Notes under the pieces: generated by a model
The model's input: only the letters and a program-made list of their open reading frames with translations
Told to the model about the DNA's origin: nothing
Databases searched by the model: none
Source of the DNA: Actinomadura macrotermitis
GTDB lineage: Bacteria; Actinomycetota; Actinomycetes; Streptosporangiales; Streptosporangiaceae
Assembly (NCBI RefSeq): GCF_009604375.1
Contig: NZ_WEGH01000003.1
Coordinates: 1,178,001-1,242,000 of the forward strand
DNA length: 64,000 nucleotides
Reading direction: 5' to 3'
Program-made: the position numbers and the translations under genes
Part shown: positions 44,562-53,427 of the stretch, one piece after another
Layout of the letters: every line of letters begins with the position of its first letter
Numbering within the stretch: position 1 is the stretch's first letter

Positions 44562-44580
44562 TTAGGGGAGCCTTACCTTA
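44562..44580 (+). promoter_or_regulatory. IdeR/DtxR iron box
   Basis: TTAGGGGAGCCTTACCTTA fits the 19-bp actinobacterial iron-box pattern (TTAGGNNAGNCTNNCCTAA-like). A second half-like AGGCTGCCCTAA follows at 44584-44595. It lies 48 bp before the bfd start, so iron-dependent control of this gene (and perhaps bfr) is expected. Confidence 0.75.
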
Positions 44581-44627
44581 TTGAGGCTGCCCTAAGTGAT
44601 CATCGTCGCGCCCGGAGGTCCGACCGG

Positions 44628-44930
44628 ATGTACGTCTGCGTCTGCAACGCCGTCACCGAGGACGACGTGCGCGGCTGCCTCGCTTCGGGCGCCTGCTCCA
44701 CGGCCAAGGACGTCAAGGAGGCGTGCGGGATGAAGCCCGGCTGCGGCTCCTGCACCAAGCGCCTGTACGGCCTGGTCAGCGAGTACAAGACGGCCAGCGA
44801 GCTCGCGGACGCCATGACCGGCGGCCCGCTCCCGCTGGAGGTCGTCACGCCGGCCCCGGCCGACCCGTGGACCGTCCAGACCGGCCGGTCCGGCCCGGAG
44901 AGGGACACCGGGAAGCAGACCGCCGCCTGA
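44628..44930 (+). CDS. bfd: Bacterioferritin-associated ferredoxin
   Basis: 100 residues. A [2Fe-2S]-binding BFD domain with cysteines in MYVCVCNAVTEDDV and GMKPGCGSCTKRL (four ligands in the C-x-C...C-x-x-C pattern). It donates electrons to bacterioferritin to release stored iron. The C-terminal ~40 residues are longer than usual and look disordered. CGGAGG lies 9-14 nt before the ATG. An iron box lies upstream and bfr follows after 97 bp. Confidence 0.93.
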   Translation: MYVCVCNAVTEDDVRGCLASGACSTAKDVKEACGMKPGCGSCTKRLYGLVSEYKTASELADAMTGGPLPLEVVTPAPADPWTVQTGRSGPERDTGKQTAA

Positions 44931-45027
44931 CCGGGCCCCGCCGCCGCCCGCACCCCGCGTAAAGGACACGCGCCGTGCGGGGGTTAGTGCTGTCCCGACG
45001 CCCCCGGCCATGCGAGCATGGGTCGAT

Positions 45028-45525
45028 ATGGAAGGCGACAAGGACATCATCGCGCTGCTCAACGAGCAGCTCACCGCGGAACTGACCGCGATCAACCAGT
45101 ACTTCCTGCACTCGAAGATGCAGGAGAACTGGGGCTACATCCGCATGGCGCGGCACACCCGCCATGAGTCGATCGACGAGATGAAGCACGCCGAGCGGCT
45201 CACCGACCGCATCCTGTTCCTGGACGGCCTGCCGAACTACCAGAAGATCGGCACGCTGCGGATCGGGCAGAACATCCCCGAGCAGCTCGAGGCCGACATG
45301 GCGATCGAGCAGGAGGCGGTGGCCCGGCTGCGCCCGGGCATCGAGCTGATGCGCTCGCGCGGCGACGTCACCTCCGCCCGCATCTTCGAGGACATCCTCG
45401 CCGACGAGGAGCAGCACATCGACTACCTGGAGACCGAGCTGGCGCTGCTGCGCTCGCTCGGCGAGCAGAACTACCTGCTGCGCCTCACCGAGGCCCCGGG
45501 CGAGGGCGGCCCCTCCGCGAACTGA
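45028..45525 (+). CDS. bfr: Bacterioferritin
   Basis: 165 residues. 24-mer haem-containing iron store. Counting from ATG 45028, all ferroxidase ligands are present at canonical numbers: Glu18, Glu51, His54, Glu94, Glu127, His130; Met52 is the haem ligand. The alternative start at 45010 would break this numbering. No strong ribosome-binding site is seen. Co-located with bfd. Confidence 0.97.
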   Translation: MEGDKDIIALLNEQLTAELTAINQYFLHSKMQENWGYIRMARHTRHESIDEMKHAERLTDRILFLDGLPNYQKIGTLRIGQNIPEQLEADMAIEQEAVARLRPGIELMRSRGDVTSARIFEDILADEEQHIDYLETELALLRSLGEQNYLLRLTEAPGEGGPSAN

Positions 45526-45583
45526 GGCCCGGACGCGCCCGTGCCGGCGGCGGCCCCGCGCCGCCGCCGGACCAGGCCGCCCG

Positions 45584-46576
45584 CTAGGTCGCCCTGCGCA
45601 GCACCGAGGGCTGGATGATGCCGAGGCCGCGGACCGGGCGCTTGACGATCGTGGTGCACTCCAGGCCCGGCACGTCCGCCAGCAGCGCGGCCAGCTCGGG
45701 GTCGATCACCACCGTGCCGGGCCGGGCGAGGGAGGTCAGCCGGGCCGCCAGGTTGACCGTGGTGCCGAACACGTCGCCCATCAGCGGCAGCACCGGCCCG
45801 TGGGCGACACCGACCCGCACGTCGGGGATCTCGGTCTCGTCCTTGATCTGCTCGGCGATGGTGAGCGCGATCTCCGCGCCGACCCTCGGGTCCTCGGCGC
45901 AGAACAGCACCTCGTCGCCGAGCGTCTTGACCAGGCGGCCGCCGCACCCGGCGATGATGTCGGCGGCGGTCTCCTCGAACCACTCCACCACCCGGGCGAG
46001 CTCGATCTCCTCCAGCTCGCGGCTCATCTGGGTGAACGACACCATGTCGGCGAAGCCGACCGTGGTGGCGGTGCGGCCGGGGACCGGGCCGTCGCGGGTC
46101 GCCGCGGCGGCCATCGCGCGGGTGCCGGCGGCGGCGAGCTGGCGCCGCCAGGCGTGCACCACCAGCGGCTCGAACTCGTCGATGTGCTTCTCGGCCACCT
46201 CCATGATCGCCTCGACGGCCGCGGCGCTCGGCGGCTCCTGCGCGCCGCCGCTCAGCATGCTGCTGAGCAGGTTGACCTGCCACTCGGCGAGCCGGGTCAT
46301 GGTCTGGCCGAAGGCGCGGACGAGCCGGATGACGCCGTCCTCGTCGAGCACGCCCTCGTCCATCAGCCGGCGGATGCGGCAGAGCGCGGCGATGTCGCCC
46401 TCGGTGTAGGCGACCGCGTCGTCGGGCATCGAGGGGTAGCCGAAGGCGCGCCACAGGCGGCCGGAGAACTCCCGGGTGACGCCGGACAGCCGGACCGCGT
46501 CGACGCGGGTGTAGCGGAGCGCGCCGCCGAGGAGGAGTTCCTCGATCTCCTTGGGGTCAGGCAACCCTGCTGACAT
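45584..46576 (-). CDS. Class III adenylate cyclase
   Basis: 330 residues. N-terminal ~160 residues form a helical regulatory domain (GDIAALCRIRRLMDEGVLDED) found in actinobacterial cytosolic cyclases; the catalytic domain runs about 165-325. Metal site Asp is in GFADMVSFTQ, the adenine-selecting Lys/Asp pair in VKTLGDEVLF and MGDVFG, and the transition-state Asn/Arg in TTVNLAARL. All catalytic residues are intact, so it should make cAMP. ATG 46576 has a G-rich ribosome-binding site. Confidence 0.92.
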   Translation of the reverse strand: MSAGLPDPKEIEELLLGGALRYTRVDAVRLSGVTREFSGRLWRAFGYPSMPDDAVAYTEGDIAALCRIRRLMDEGVLDEDGVIRLVRAFGQTMTRLAEWQVNLLSSMLSGGAQEPPSAAAVEAIMEVAEKHIDEFEPLVVHAWRRQLAAAGTRAMAAAATRDGPVPGRTATTVGFADMVSFTQMSRELEEIELARVVEWFEETAADIIAGCGGRLVKTLGDEVLFCAEDPRVGAEIALTIAEQIKDETEIPDVRVGVAHGPVLPLMGDVFGTTVNLAARLTSLARPGTVVIDPELAALLADVPGLECTTIVKRPVRGLGIIQPSVLRRAT

Positions 46577-46641
46577 TCCCCAGCCCCCCTCGCGGCGGCG
46601 ACGTTGCGCGACATAGCGTGACAGATCCGGCGTGACGCAGG

Positions 46642-47511
46642 TTACCCGGGGGCCCTGCGCACATGGACGACATCGCCGGCGCTCACCGCCTGCTCCCCCG
46701 CCGGCCCGGCGACGACCAGCCGGCCCGCGGCGTCGATGTCGCGGACCACGCCGCGCACCACCCGCTCGCCGGGCAGCTCCACCCGCACCTCGCCGCCGAG
46801 CGTGGCGCTCAGCTCCTTGTAGGCGGTGCGCAGCCCGCTCGTCTCCGGGTCGCCGCCGAGCGCCGTCCACTCCCGGTACCAGGTCTCGAACTCGCGCAGG
46901 ATCGCGCGCAGCAGCGGCGCCCGGTCGCTGAGCGGGGCGCCCTCGACCGCGAGCGAGGTCGCGGCCGGCACCGGCAGCTCGGCCGCGCGCAGCCCGACGT
47001 TCAGGCCGACGCCGACGACCACCGCGCCGTCGACCTTCTCGGCCAGGATCCCGGCCAGCTTGCGGTCGCCGACCAGCAGGTCGTTGGGCCACTTCAGCCG
47101 CACGTCGACGGCGGCGTCGCCGTGCGCCTCGCCGAAGTCGCCGGCCTCCACCCGCTGCGTCATGCGGCGGACGGCCGTGGCCACCGCGACGCCGGTGAGC
47201 AGCGGCAGCCAGCCGATGTTCGCCGCCGGCACGCCGGGGCGCAGCAGCAGCGAGAACATCAGGCCCGAGCGCGGCGGCGCGGTCCAGGTCCGGCCGAGCC
47301 GGCCCCGGCCGGCGGTCTGCGCCTCGGTCACCAGGACGGCACCCTCGGGGACTCCCGCGCGGGCGGCGCCCGCGAGGTCGGCGTTGGTGGACCCGGTCTC
47401 GGGGACGACCCGGACGTCCTGCCACAGCCCGCCGTCGCGGACCAGCGCGCGTTGCAGGGACCGCTCGTGCAGCGGCGGACGGTCGAGGTCGGCGTAAGGT
47501 GACTCGCTCAC
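46642..47511 (-). CDS. birA: Biotin-[acetyl-CoA-carboxylase] ligase
   Basis: 289 residues. The BPL/LplA catalytic domain contains ETGSTNADL, the biotinyl-AMP loop GRGRLGRTW, LKWPNDLLV and VVGVGLNVGL, then a C-terminal SH3-like domain. There is no N-terminal DNA-binding domain, so it is a ligase only. It loads biotin on acyl-CoA carboxylase and pyruvate carboxylase BCCP domains, consistent with the carboxylase genes 6 kb away. GTG 47511 is preferred; GTG 47529 is possible. Confidence 0.93.
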   Translation of the reverse strand: MSESPYADLDRPPLHERSLQRALVRDGGLWQDVRVVPETGSTNADLAGAARAGVPEGAVLVTEAQTAGRGRLGRTWTAPPRSGLMFSLLLRPGVPAANIGWLPLLTGVAVATAVRRMTQRVEAGDFGEAHGDAAVDVRLKWPNDLLVGDRKLAGILAEKVDGAVVVGVGLNVGLRAAELPVPAATSLAVEGAPLSDRAPLLRAILREFETWYREWTALGGDPETSGLRTAYKELSATLGGEVRVELPGERVVRGVVRDIDAAGRLVVAGPAGEQAVSAGDVVHVRRAPG

Positions 47512-47627
47512 CCGTCCATCCAACCTCACGCGGCGTCCGGCTTCATGCCCGCGTCCGCGCGGCGCGCCCGCCGGAGGACACGGGGCTCCTGATCACCGGC
47601 TCGCGCCGCCGCCTTAGAGTGCGGCAC

Positions 47628-48401
47628 ATGGATGGTGTGACGCTACGGCGCGACGAACATGTGGCCGAGATCGTGCTGGACCGGGCGGAGGCGCTGAACG
47701 CGCTGTCGACGGCGATGGCGCGGCGGCTGGCCGCCGTCTGCGCCGAGGTGGCGGCGGACGCGTCGGTGCGGGCGGTGGTGTTGTCGGCGGCCGGCGACAA
47801 GGCGTTCTGCGTCGGCGCCGACCTCAAGGAACGCAACGCGATGACCGACGACGAGATCCTGGCGCAGCGGCCGGTGTTCCGCGCCGCGTTCGCCGGCGTG
47901 CTGAACCTGCCGCAGCCGGTCGTGGCGGCCGTGCACGGCTACGCGCTCGGCGGCGGCTGCGAGTTCGCGCTGTCGTGCGATCTGGTCGTGGCCGATGAGT
48001 CGGCCGTGTTCGGGCTGCCCGAGGTGAGCGTCGGCCTCGTCCCGGGCGGCGGCGGCACGCAGCTCGCGCTGCGCCGCCTCGGCCCCGGCCGGGCCGCCGA
48101 CCTGGTGCTGACCGGCCGCCGCATCGGCGTCGACGAGGCCGTCGCCTACGGCCTGGTCGACCGCCGCGTGCCCGCCGGGTCGGTCCGCGAGGAGGCGCTG
48201 GCGATCGCGTCGACGATCGCGGGCAACTCCCCCACGGCCGTCCGCGCCGCCAAGCGCGCACTGCGTCAGGGCGCCGCCGTGGCCCTGGACGCGGCCCTGG
48301 ACATCGAGGACAACGCCTGGCGCACCGTCGCGTTCTCCGCCGACCGCCGCGAGGGCATCGCCGCCTTCGCCGAAAAGCGCAAGCCGAACTGGCCCTCCTG
48401 A
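47628..48401 (+). CDS. Enoyl-CoA hydratase/isomerase family protein
   Basis: 257 residues, crotonase fold. Oxyanion-hole region AGDKAFCVGADLKER, then GYALGGGCEFALSCDLVVAD, with the catalytic Glu pair (CEF and LPEVSVG). It hydrates enoyl-CoA in beta-oxidation or a branched-chain route. ATG 47628 lies 7 nt after TAGAGT without a ribosome-binding site (leaderless). Divergent from birA. Confidence 0.93.
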   Translation: MDGVTLRRDEHVAEIVLDRAEALNALSTAMARRLAAVCAEVAADASVRAVVLSAAGDKAFCVGADLKERNAMTDDEILAQRPVFRAAFAGVLNLPQPVVAAVHGYALGGGCEFALSCDLVVADESAVFGLPEVSVGLVPGGGGTQLALRRLGPGRAADLVLTGRRIGVDEAVAYGLVDRRVPAGSVREEALAIASTIAGNSPTAVRAAKRALRQGAAVALDAALDIEDNAWRTVAFSADRREGIAAFAEKRKPNWPS

Positions 48402-48422
48402 CCACCGGCCCTCCTGACCACC
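48391..48422. repeat. Two tandem 16-bp repeats at the enoyl-CoA hydratase stop
   Basis: GGCCCTCCTGACCACC occurs at 48391 and 48407. The first copy contains the TGA stop. The unit resembles the 15-bp repeats at the end of gtrA. Confidence 0.85.
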
Positions 48423-48493
48423 GGCCTGCCGCCCTGAGGGCGGCAGGCCGCTCGTGCACGGCCCCTCAGGCCGACCGGTGTTCGGCAGGTCCG
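48422..48493. repeat. Left copy of a 72-bp direct repeat (terminator plus ppc 3'-end-like DNA)
   Basis: Hairpin GGCCTGCCGCC...GGCGGCAGGCC (terminator of the enoyl-CoA hydratase gene) followed by CCGGTGTTCGGCAGGTCCG. About 59 of 72 positions match 50653-50724, which covers the terminator and 3' end of ppc. Confidence 0.65.
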
Positions 48494-48509
48494 TCGTGGC
48501 CGGCCATCA

Positions 48510-49505
48510 TTAGTCGTTGCTGACCCAGTAGGTGCTGTTGGGGGTGTTCACGGTGAACTGGAGACTGGGGTTGTTGCAGCCGCCGTAGTTCGGATCGAGT
48601 GTGGACGGGGCGGGAATGGTGGAGTTCGCCGACGTCGCGGAGCTCCAGGCGCCACCGGAGGTCAGCTGGTACTGCAGGCCGCCTACGAACCACAACGAGC
48701 CCCGGGTCTCCGTGCAGTAGTACCCCTCCCCGGTGTTCGGGTTGGTATTCGTGTAGGGCTCGAACGCATCCCACCCACCGCCGGATTCGCTCAGCTTGCT
48801 GGTGTTGGCGCTGGAGTAGAAGGTGTCCCAGGAGTTGGTGTTGTAGTTGAACAGGTATGACGTCCAGCGGTTGGTCGCCGCGTCCGTTTGGACGTCCCGC
48901 ACTTGATAGGCGGGGAATCCCATGCTGTCGCGGGTGTAGGTGGCGAGAAAGTTCGCGTCCATCGCGATGCCCTGACGCCAGCCGGGCTGGGCCGCGCACC
49001 AGTCCCAGGCGTAGACGCCCTTGCCGCCGCCGCCCCAGTAAGCCGTCGTCATTTCGATACAGGTGAGGGCGCTGGGGTCCAGCGTCGGCGCATAGATGAT
49101 GTCGGGGTTGCCGGCCGACAGGTTGATCGAGGGGTTCACGCTATGGACGGCGCTGGCTCCATAGACCGTCTGCTTCGGCGCGGCGGCCCAGAAGAGGTGC
49201 TGCGTGTCCGAGAGCCGGGTCCGGGTGGCGGTCTTCTTCGCGCCGGGGTAGCCGTGGCGGGGGCCGTTCATTTCCATGAACCGGTCCGAGACCGCAGCCG
49301 GTATCGAACGCCGAAGGGCCGCTCCGGACAGGCCGGGCACCTGCTTCCCGCTGAGAGGAGCGTGCGTTGCGAGGTCGGTGGGCGGGCGCGGGTCGGTGCG
49401 GGCGGGAGCGGCGGGGGCGGCCTGGGCCGGGCCGGTCACCGCGGCCAGCGCAGCGCAGGTCGCGGCCGCGGCCGCGGCGAGTAACTTCCGAGTGTGTCGG
49501 GTCAT
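48510..49505 (-). CDS. Secreted protein of unknown function
   Basis: 331 residues. Signal peptide (about 1-30, cleavage after AQA). After a Pro/Thr-rich stretch comes a domain rich in Asn, Ser and Trp with NPSINLSAGNPDIIYAPT, AYWGGGGKGVYAWDWCAA, QGIAMDANFLATYTR and YCTETRGSLWFVGGLQYQL. Three cysteine pairs are likely. Codon use and base composition are slightly less GC-rich than neighbours. Family not recognised. Confidence 0.65.
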   Translation of the reverse strand: MTRHTRKLLAAAAAATCAALAAVTGPAQAAPAAPARTDPRPPTDLATHAPLSGKQVPGLSGAALRRSIPAAVSDRFMEMNGPRHGYPGAKKTATRTRLSDTQHLFWAAAPKQTVYGASAVHSVNPSINLSAGNPDIIYAPTLDPSALTCIEMTTAYWGGGGKGVYAWDWCAAQPGWRQGIAMDANFLATYTRDSMGFPAYQVRDVQTDAATNRWTSYLFNYNTNSWDTFYSSANTSKLSESGGGWDAFEPYTNTNPNTGEGYYCTETRGSLWFVGGLQYQLTSGGAWSSATSANSTIPAPSTLDPNYGGCNNPSLQFTVNTPNSTYWVSND

Positions 49506-49647
49506 GCGGCGATCATGATCAATCGCGCGACCGGGCACTAGAAAGGATCTTTATGACTTCGCGCCCCGAAAACTCACCGGCCGCCATACCGATTTCTGAG
49601 ATGACTGGAATAGTGACTGAAACGAAACTCGCTGTTAACGACTCTTC

Positions 49648-49854
49648 GTGGAATCGGCGGATGAGTCGGCGCACACCCTAGAAACAGCCGTCGCTGCGCG
49701 CCGTGCCATCGGGCTCATCAGGGCCGGCACGAGGCTCGGCAAGGCGATCCCCGCGTTCACGGCCGGGACCGCGACGGAGCAGGAGATCAACGGGAAGGCC
49801 TACGACTCCGACGCGCTGCGCAGGCCGCAGAGCGAGAATCCCGTCCATGAGTGA
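49648..49854 (+). CDS. Small hypothetical protein
   Basis: 68 residues from GTG 49648 (ARRAIGLIRAGTRLGKAIPA; QEINGKAYDSDALRRPQSEN). Supported mainly by high GC at third codon positions and by the 8-bp overlap with the next gene. No ribosome-binding site seen. Unknown function. Confidence 0.5.
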   Translation: MESADESAHTLETAVAARRAIGLIRAGTRLGKAIPAFTAGTATEQEINGKAYDSDALRRPQSENPVHE

Positions 49855-50638
49855 CCGGCCACGAGTGTCAGGGGACGACGCGGTGAGCGAAGGCGGCCTG
49901 GAGAGCGCCCGCCGTCTGCTGGAGGCGGTGCGGGATCTCCCCGCGACCCCGGCGCGGACGGCCGACGTCCTCGGCGTGCTCGGGCTCTGCGCGCGCGAGC
50001 TCGCCGCTGGTTCCGGCGCCGCCGCGCGCGACCTGGCGTGGCGGGCGGGCGCGTGGCTGAGCGACCGGCTGCGGAGCGCCGGACCGGAGCAGGCCGAGTA
50101 TTTCCGGCTGGTCGGGGAGCTGGTGCCGCTCCTCGGCGCGGACGGGAACTCCCTGCTCACCCAGCTGGCGCTGACCCGGACGACCGACGCGGTCCCCTGC
50201 CTGACGGCGATCGCCCGCGACCCCCGCACCCCCGAGCCGACCCGGCGGCTCGCCCTGGAGCACGCGGAGGAGATCGCGTGGACCGCTCATCCCTCGGCCG
50301 GCCACTTGCCGATCGAGGTCTGGCGCTGCCTGGGCAAACGGCTCGCCCGGCTCCAGCGCGACGCCGTCACCGACGATGACGGGAGCCTCCTCGACCAGGC
50401 CGTGGTGCTGACGTTCGAGGACGGCACGGTGATCCAGCTCTGGGCCGGGCACTACCGGTCCTTCGTGGAAGGGACTCCCCTCGAGGACGACTGGCTCGTC
50501 CACGACGACGACACGGCCGTGGGGCAGGTCCTGGCCGGGGCCGAGGCCGCGGACAACGGGCTCACCCTCCGGTTCGAGCGCGCCACCCTGTCCCTCACGG
50601 TCGTCGAGGACGTGCACTTCAAAGCCACGTGGAGCTAG
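49847..50638 (+). CDS. Hypothetical protein
   Basis: 263 residues. The N-terminal ~150 residues are helical (LESARRLLEAVRDLPATPARTADVLGVLG; TQLALTRTTDAVPCLTAIARD), HEAT-like in character; the C-terminal ~100 residues are beta-rich (VVLTFEDGTVIQLWAGHYRSF). No known family recognised. Overlaps the 68-residue gene by 8 bp, and is followed by the ppc terminator copy. Confidence 0.65.
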   Translation: MSDRPRVSGDDAVSEGGLESARRLLEAVRDLPATPARTADVLGVLGLCARELAAGSGAAARDLAWRAGAWLSDRLRSAGPEQAEYFRLVGELVPLLGADGNSLLTQLALTRTTDAVPCLTAIARDPRTPEPTRRLALEHAEEIAWTAHPSAGHLPIEVWRCLGKRLARLQRDAVTDDDGSLLDQAVVLTFEDGTVIQLWAGHYRSFVEGTPLEDDWLVHDDDTAVGQVLAGAEAADNGLTLRFERATLSLTVVEDVHFKATWS

Positions 50639-50652
50639 GGGGTTCCGCCGAG

Positions 50653-50724
50653 CGGCCTGCCGCCCCGGAGGCGGCAGGCCGCTCGTGCGCGGAGTCGCAG
50701 GTCAGCCGGTGTTCTGCAGGCCCG
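50653..50724. repeat. Right copy of the 72-bp direct repeat (ppc terminator and 3' end)
   Basis: GGCCTGCCGCC...GGCGGCAGGCC hairpin then CCGGTGTTCTGCAGGCCCG, which encodes the last residues of PEP carboxylase on the minus strand. Confidence 0.65.
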
Positions 50725-53332
50725 CGGCGACGCCGTTGACCGACAGGAGCAGCAGCTCCTCCAGCCGGTCGCGCTCGGCCTCGTCCTCGACGCCCGCGCG
50801 CAGGGCCGTCAGCGCGCGCAGCTGCAGGTGCGACAGCGCGTCCACGTACGGGTTGCGCAGCTCGACAGCGCGGGACAGGACCTTGCGGTTCTCCAGCAGC
50901 CGCTCGTGGCCGGTCACCGCGAGGACGAGCCGGCGGGTCCGGTCGTACTCGGCCAGCACCGTCTCGGTCAGCTCGGGCCGGTCGCCGAGCTCCAGGTAGC
51001 GGGCCGCGATCGTGCGGTCGGACTTGGCCAGGCTCATCTCGGCGTTGTCCAGCAGCGCGGCGAACAGCGGCCAGGACTCGTAGGCCTCCTGGAGCCCGGA
51101 GAGGTCGGCGCCGTCGCCCGAGACGGCGGCCAGGCCGCTGCCGAGGCCGTACCAGCCGGGCAGGTTGACGCGGGTCTGGGTCCAGGCGAACACCCATGGG
51201 ATGGCGCGCAGGTCCTCCAGGCCGCGGGCGGCCTTGCGGCGGGCCGGGCGCGACCCGATGCGCAGGTCGGCGATCTCGGCGAGCGGGCTGACGCGGGCGA
51301 ACCACTCGGCGAACCCGTCGGTCTCGATCAGCGAGCGGAACGCGGCGCGGGCCGCGTCGCTGATCTTGTCGGCGAGCGGGCGGAACCGGTCGGCGGCGGC
51401 GCGGGCGCGGTCCTGGACCGCGTCGGTGGACGCCAGCAGCACCGCGTTGGTGACCTGCTCGACGTGCCGGCGGGCGATCTGCGGGTGGCCGTAGCGGGCG
51501 AAGATGACCTCGCCCTGCTCGGTGACCTTGAAGCGGCCCGCGACCGAGCCGGGCGCCTGGGCGAGGATCGCGCGGCCCGCCGGGCCGCCGCCGCGGCCGA
51601 GCGACCCGCCGCGGCCGTGGAACAGCGTCAGCGTGATGTCGTTGCGCGCGGCCCAGGCGGTCAGCGCCTCCTGGGTGTCGTACAGGCGCAGCGTGGCGCT
51701 GGTCGGGCCGAGCTGCTTGGCCGAGTCGGAGTAGCCGAGCATGACCTCCAGGCGGCGCCCGGTGTCCTCCAGCCGCTTCTGGACGGCGGGGATGGCCAGC
51801 ATGCCCTCCAGGACGTGCGGGGCGTTCTCCAGGTCCTCGCCGGTCTCGAACAGCGGGATCACGTCGAGCACGGGCGCGTTGTCGCCGAGCGACGCGGCGA
51901 GCTCGTGCACGTTGGCGATGTCCTCGGCCGAGCGGGTGAACGACACGATGTAGCGGTGGCAGGCGCGGACGCCGAACCGCTGCTGGATCCACGCCACGAC
52001 CCGCAGGGTGTCCAGGATCTCCTCGGTCATCTCCGACAGCGGGCCGCCGGCGCGGATCTCCTTGAGGGCCTGCTCGTGCAGCTCGGAGTGCTGGCGGATC
52101 TCCAGCTCGGCCAGGTGGAACCCGAACGTCTCGACCTGCCAGACGAGCTGCTGCAGCCGCCCGTACGCCTGCCGGACGGCCCCGGCGGCGGCCAGCGACT
52201 CCTGCACGGTGCGCAGGTCGGCCAGCAGCTCCTCGGGCGAGCCGTAGGCGAGGTCGGCGTTGCGGTCGCGGGTGGCGCCGATCCGCTTGGCCGCGTACAT
52301 GAGCAGCTGCCGGTGCGGTTCGTGCGGCGACCGCTTGAGGATCTCGGCGATGCTCTCGGGGTGCGCGGTGCGCGCGGCGGCGAGCGTCTCGCGCAGCGCG
52401 TCCGACGGCGGGGTGGTCTCGTCGTGCACGGTCAGCTCGCGGCCGACGCGGGCGCAGGTGGCCTCCAGCGCGCGCAGCACGTGGTCGGCCTGGATCAGCA
52501 CGGCGTCGCGGGTGACGGTGGCGGTGACGAACGGGTTGCCGTCGCGGTCGCCGCCGATCCAGCTGCCGAACCGCAGGTAGGGGCGGGCCTGCGGGGGCCG
52601 GGTGCCGGTGCCCTCGGGGTCCAGCGCGCGGTCCAGGGTGCGGTAGATCTGCGGCACCACCCGGAAGATCGTCTCGTCGAACGCGGCCATCGCGGTGCGG
52701 ACCTCGTCCAGCGGGTCCATCTGCGCCTGCCGGCGCAGCGCGGTGCGCCAGAGCAGGTCGATCTCCTCGCGCAGCCGCCGTTCGATCTCCTCGTGCTCGC
52801 TCGCGCCGGGCCCGGCGTTCAGCGCGGCCAGCAGGTCGCTGATCCGCTGGATCGCGGTGACGACGGCGCGGCGGCGCGCCTCGGTGGGGTGCGCGGTGAA
52901 GACCGGCCGGAACTCAAGGCCCTCGACCGCCTCGGCAAGGCGGTCGCCGGTCGCGGCGCGGACGGCCTCGACGGCGGCGGCGACCGAGCCGGCGACGGGC
53001 TCGTCCCCGGCCACGTCGCGTTCGCGCAGCGTGCGGATGCGGTGGTGCTCCTCGGCCAGGTTGGTCAGGTGGAAGTAGACGGTGAACGCCCGCGCCACCT
53101 GTTCGGCACGTTCCAGCGACCAGCCGTCGACGAGGGCGGCCACGTCGGCGCCGGGCACCTCGCCGCGGCGGGCGCCGATGACGGCGTGCCGGAGCCGTTC
53201 CACGTCGTCCAGCAGTTCCTGGCCGCCGTACTCGACCAGCCCGTCGCCGAGCATGGCGCCGAGCAGCCGCACGTCGCGGCGGAGCGGTTCGGGCATGTCC
53301 TGCCTGAGGGAATCGCGCGTGTTGGTAGCCAC
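50702..53332 (-). CDS. ppc: Phosphoenolpyruvate carboxylase
   Basis: 876 residues. Makes oxaloacetate from PEP and bicarbonate to refill the TCA cycle. Catalytic His148 is in FTAHPTEARRR; the mobile loop FHGRGGSLGRGGGP and GYSDSAKQLGP are present, and the protein ends in the conserved QNTG. GTG 53332 is taken as the start: on this strand TACGCT lies 6 nt upstream with no ribosome-binding site (leaderless). Divergent from the carboxylase beta gene, whose own -10 is also TACGCT. Confidence 0.96.
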   Translation of the reverse strand: MATNTRDSLRQDMPEPLRRDVRLLGAMLGDGLVEYGGQELLDDVERLRHAVIGARRGEVPGADVAALVDGWSLERAEQVARAFTVYFHLTNLAEEHHRIRTLRERDVAGDEPVAGSVAAAVEAVRAATGDRLAEAVEGLEFRPVFTAHPTEARRRAVVTAIQRISDLLAALNAGPGASEHEEIERRLREEIDLLWRTALRRQAQMDPLDEVRTAMAAFDETIFRVVPQIYRTLDRALDPEGTGTRPPQARPYLRFGSWIGGDRDGNPFVTATVTRDAVLIQADHVLRALEATCARVGRELTVHDETTPPSDALRETLAAARTAHPESIAEILKRSPHEPHRQLLMYAAKRIGATRDRNADLAYGSPEELLADLRTVQESLAAAGAVRQAYGRLQQLVWQVETFGFHLAELEIRQHSELHEQALKEIRAGGPLSEMTEEILDTLRVVAWIQQRFGVRACHRYIVSFTRSAEDIANVHELAASLGDNAPVLDVIPLFETGEDLENAPHVLEGMLAIPAVQKRLEDTGRRLEVMLGYSDSAKQLGPTSATLRLYDTQEALTAWAARNDITLTLFHGRGGSLGRGGGPAGRAILAQAPGSVAGRFKVTEQGEVIFARYGHPQIARRHVEQVTNAVLLASTDAVQDRARAAADRFRPLADKISDAARAAFRSLIETDGFAEWFARVSPLAEIADLRIGSRPARRKAARGLEDLRAIPWVFAWTQTRVNLPGWYGLGSGLAAVSGDGADLSGLQEAYESWPLFAALLDNAEMSLAKSDRTIAARYLELGDRPELTETVLAEYDRTRRLVLAVTGHERLLENRKVLSRAVELRNPYVDALSHLQLRALTALRAGVEDEAERDRLEELLLLSVNGVAAGLQNTG

Positions 53333-53427
53333 GGCACAAGCGTAATGAGCAGGGCGGAACCGGCATGACACCCGGTCCGCCCACCCGGTCGCCCGGCCGC
53401 CATCAGCGGGTGGTTACGCTGGCCCGC

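Noticed and set aside
50828..53368. 846-codon plus-strand frame antisense to ppc
   Set aside because: Shadow; the minus strand has all PEP carboxylase motifs.
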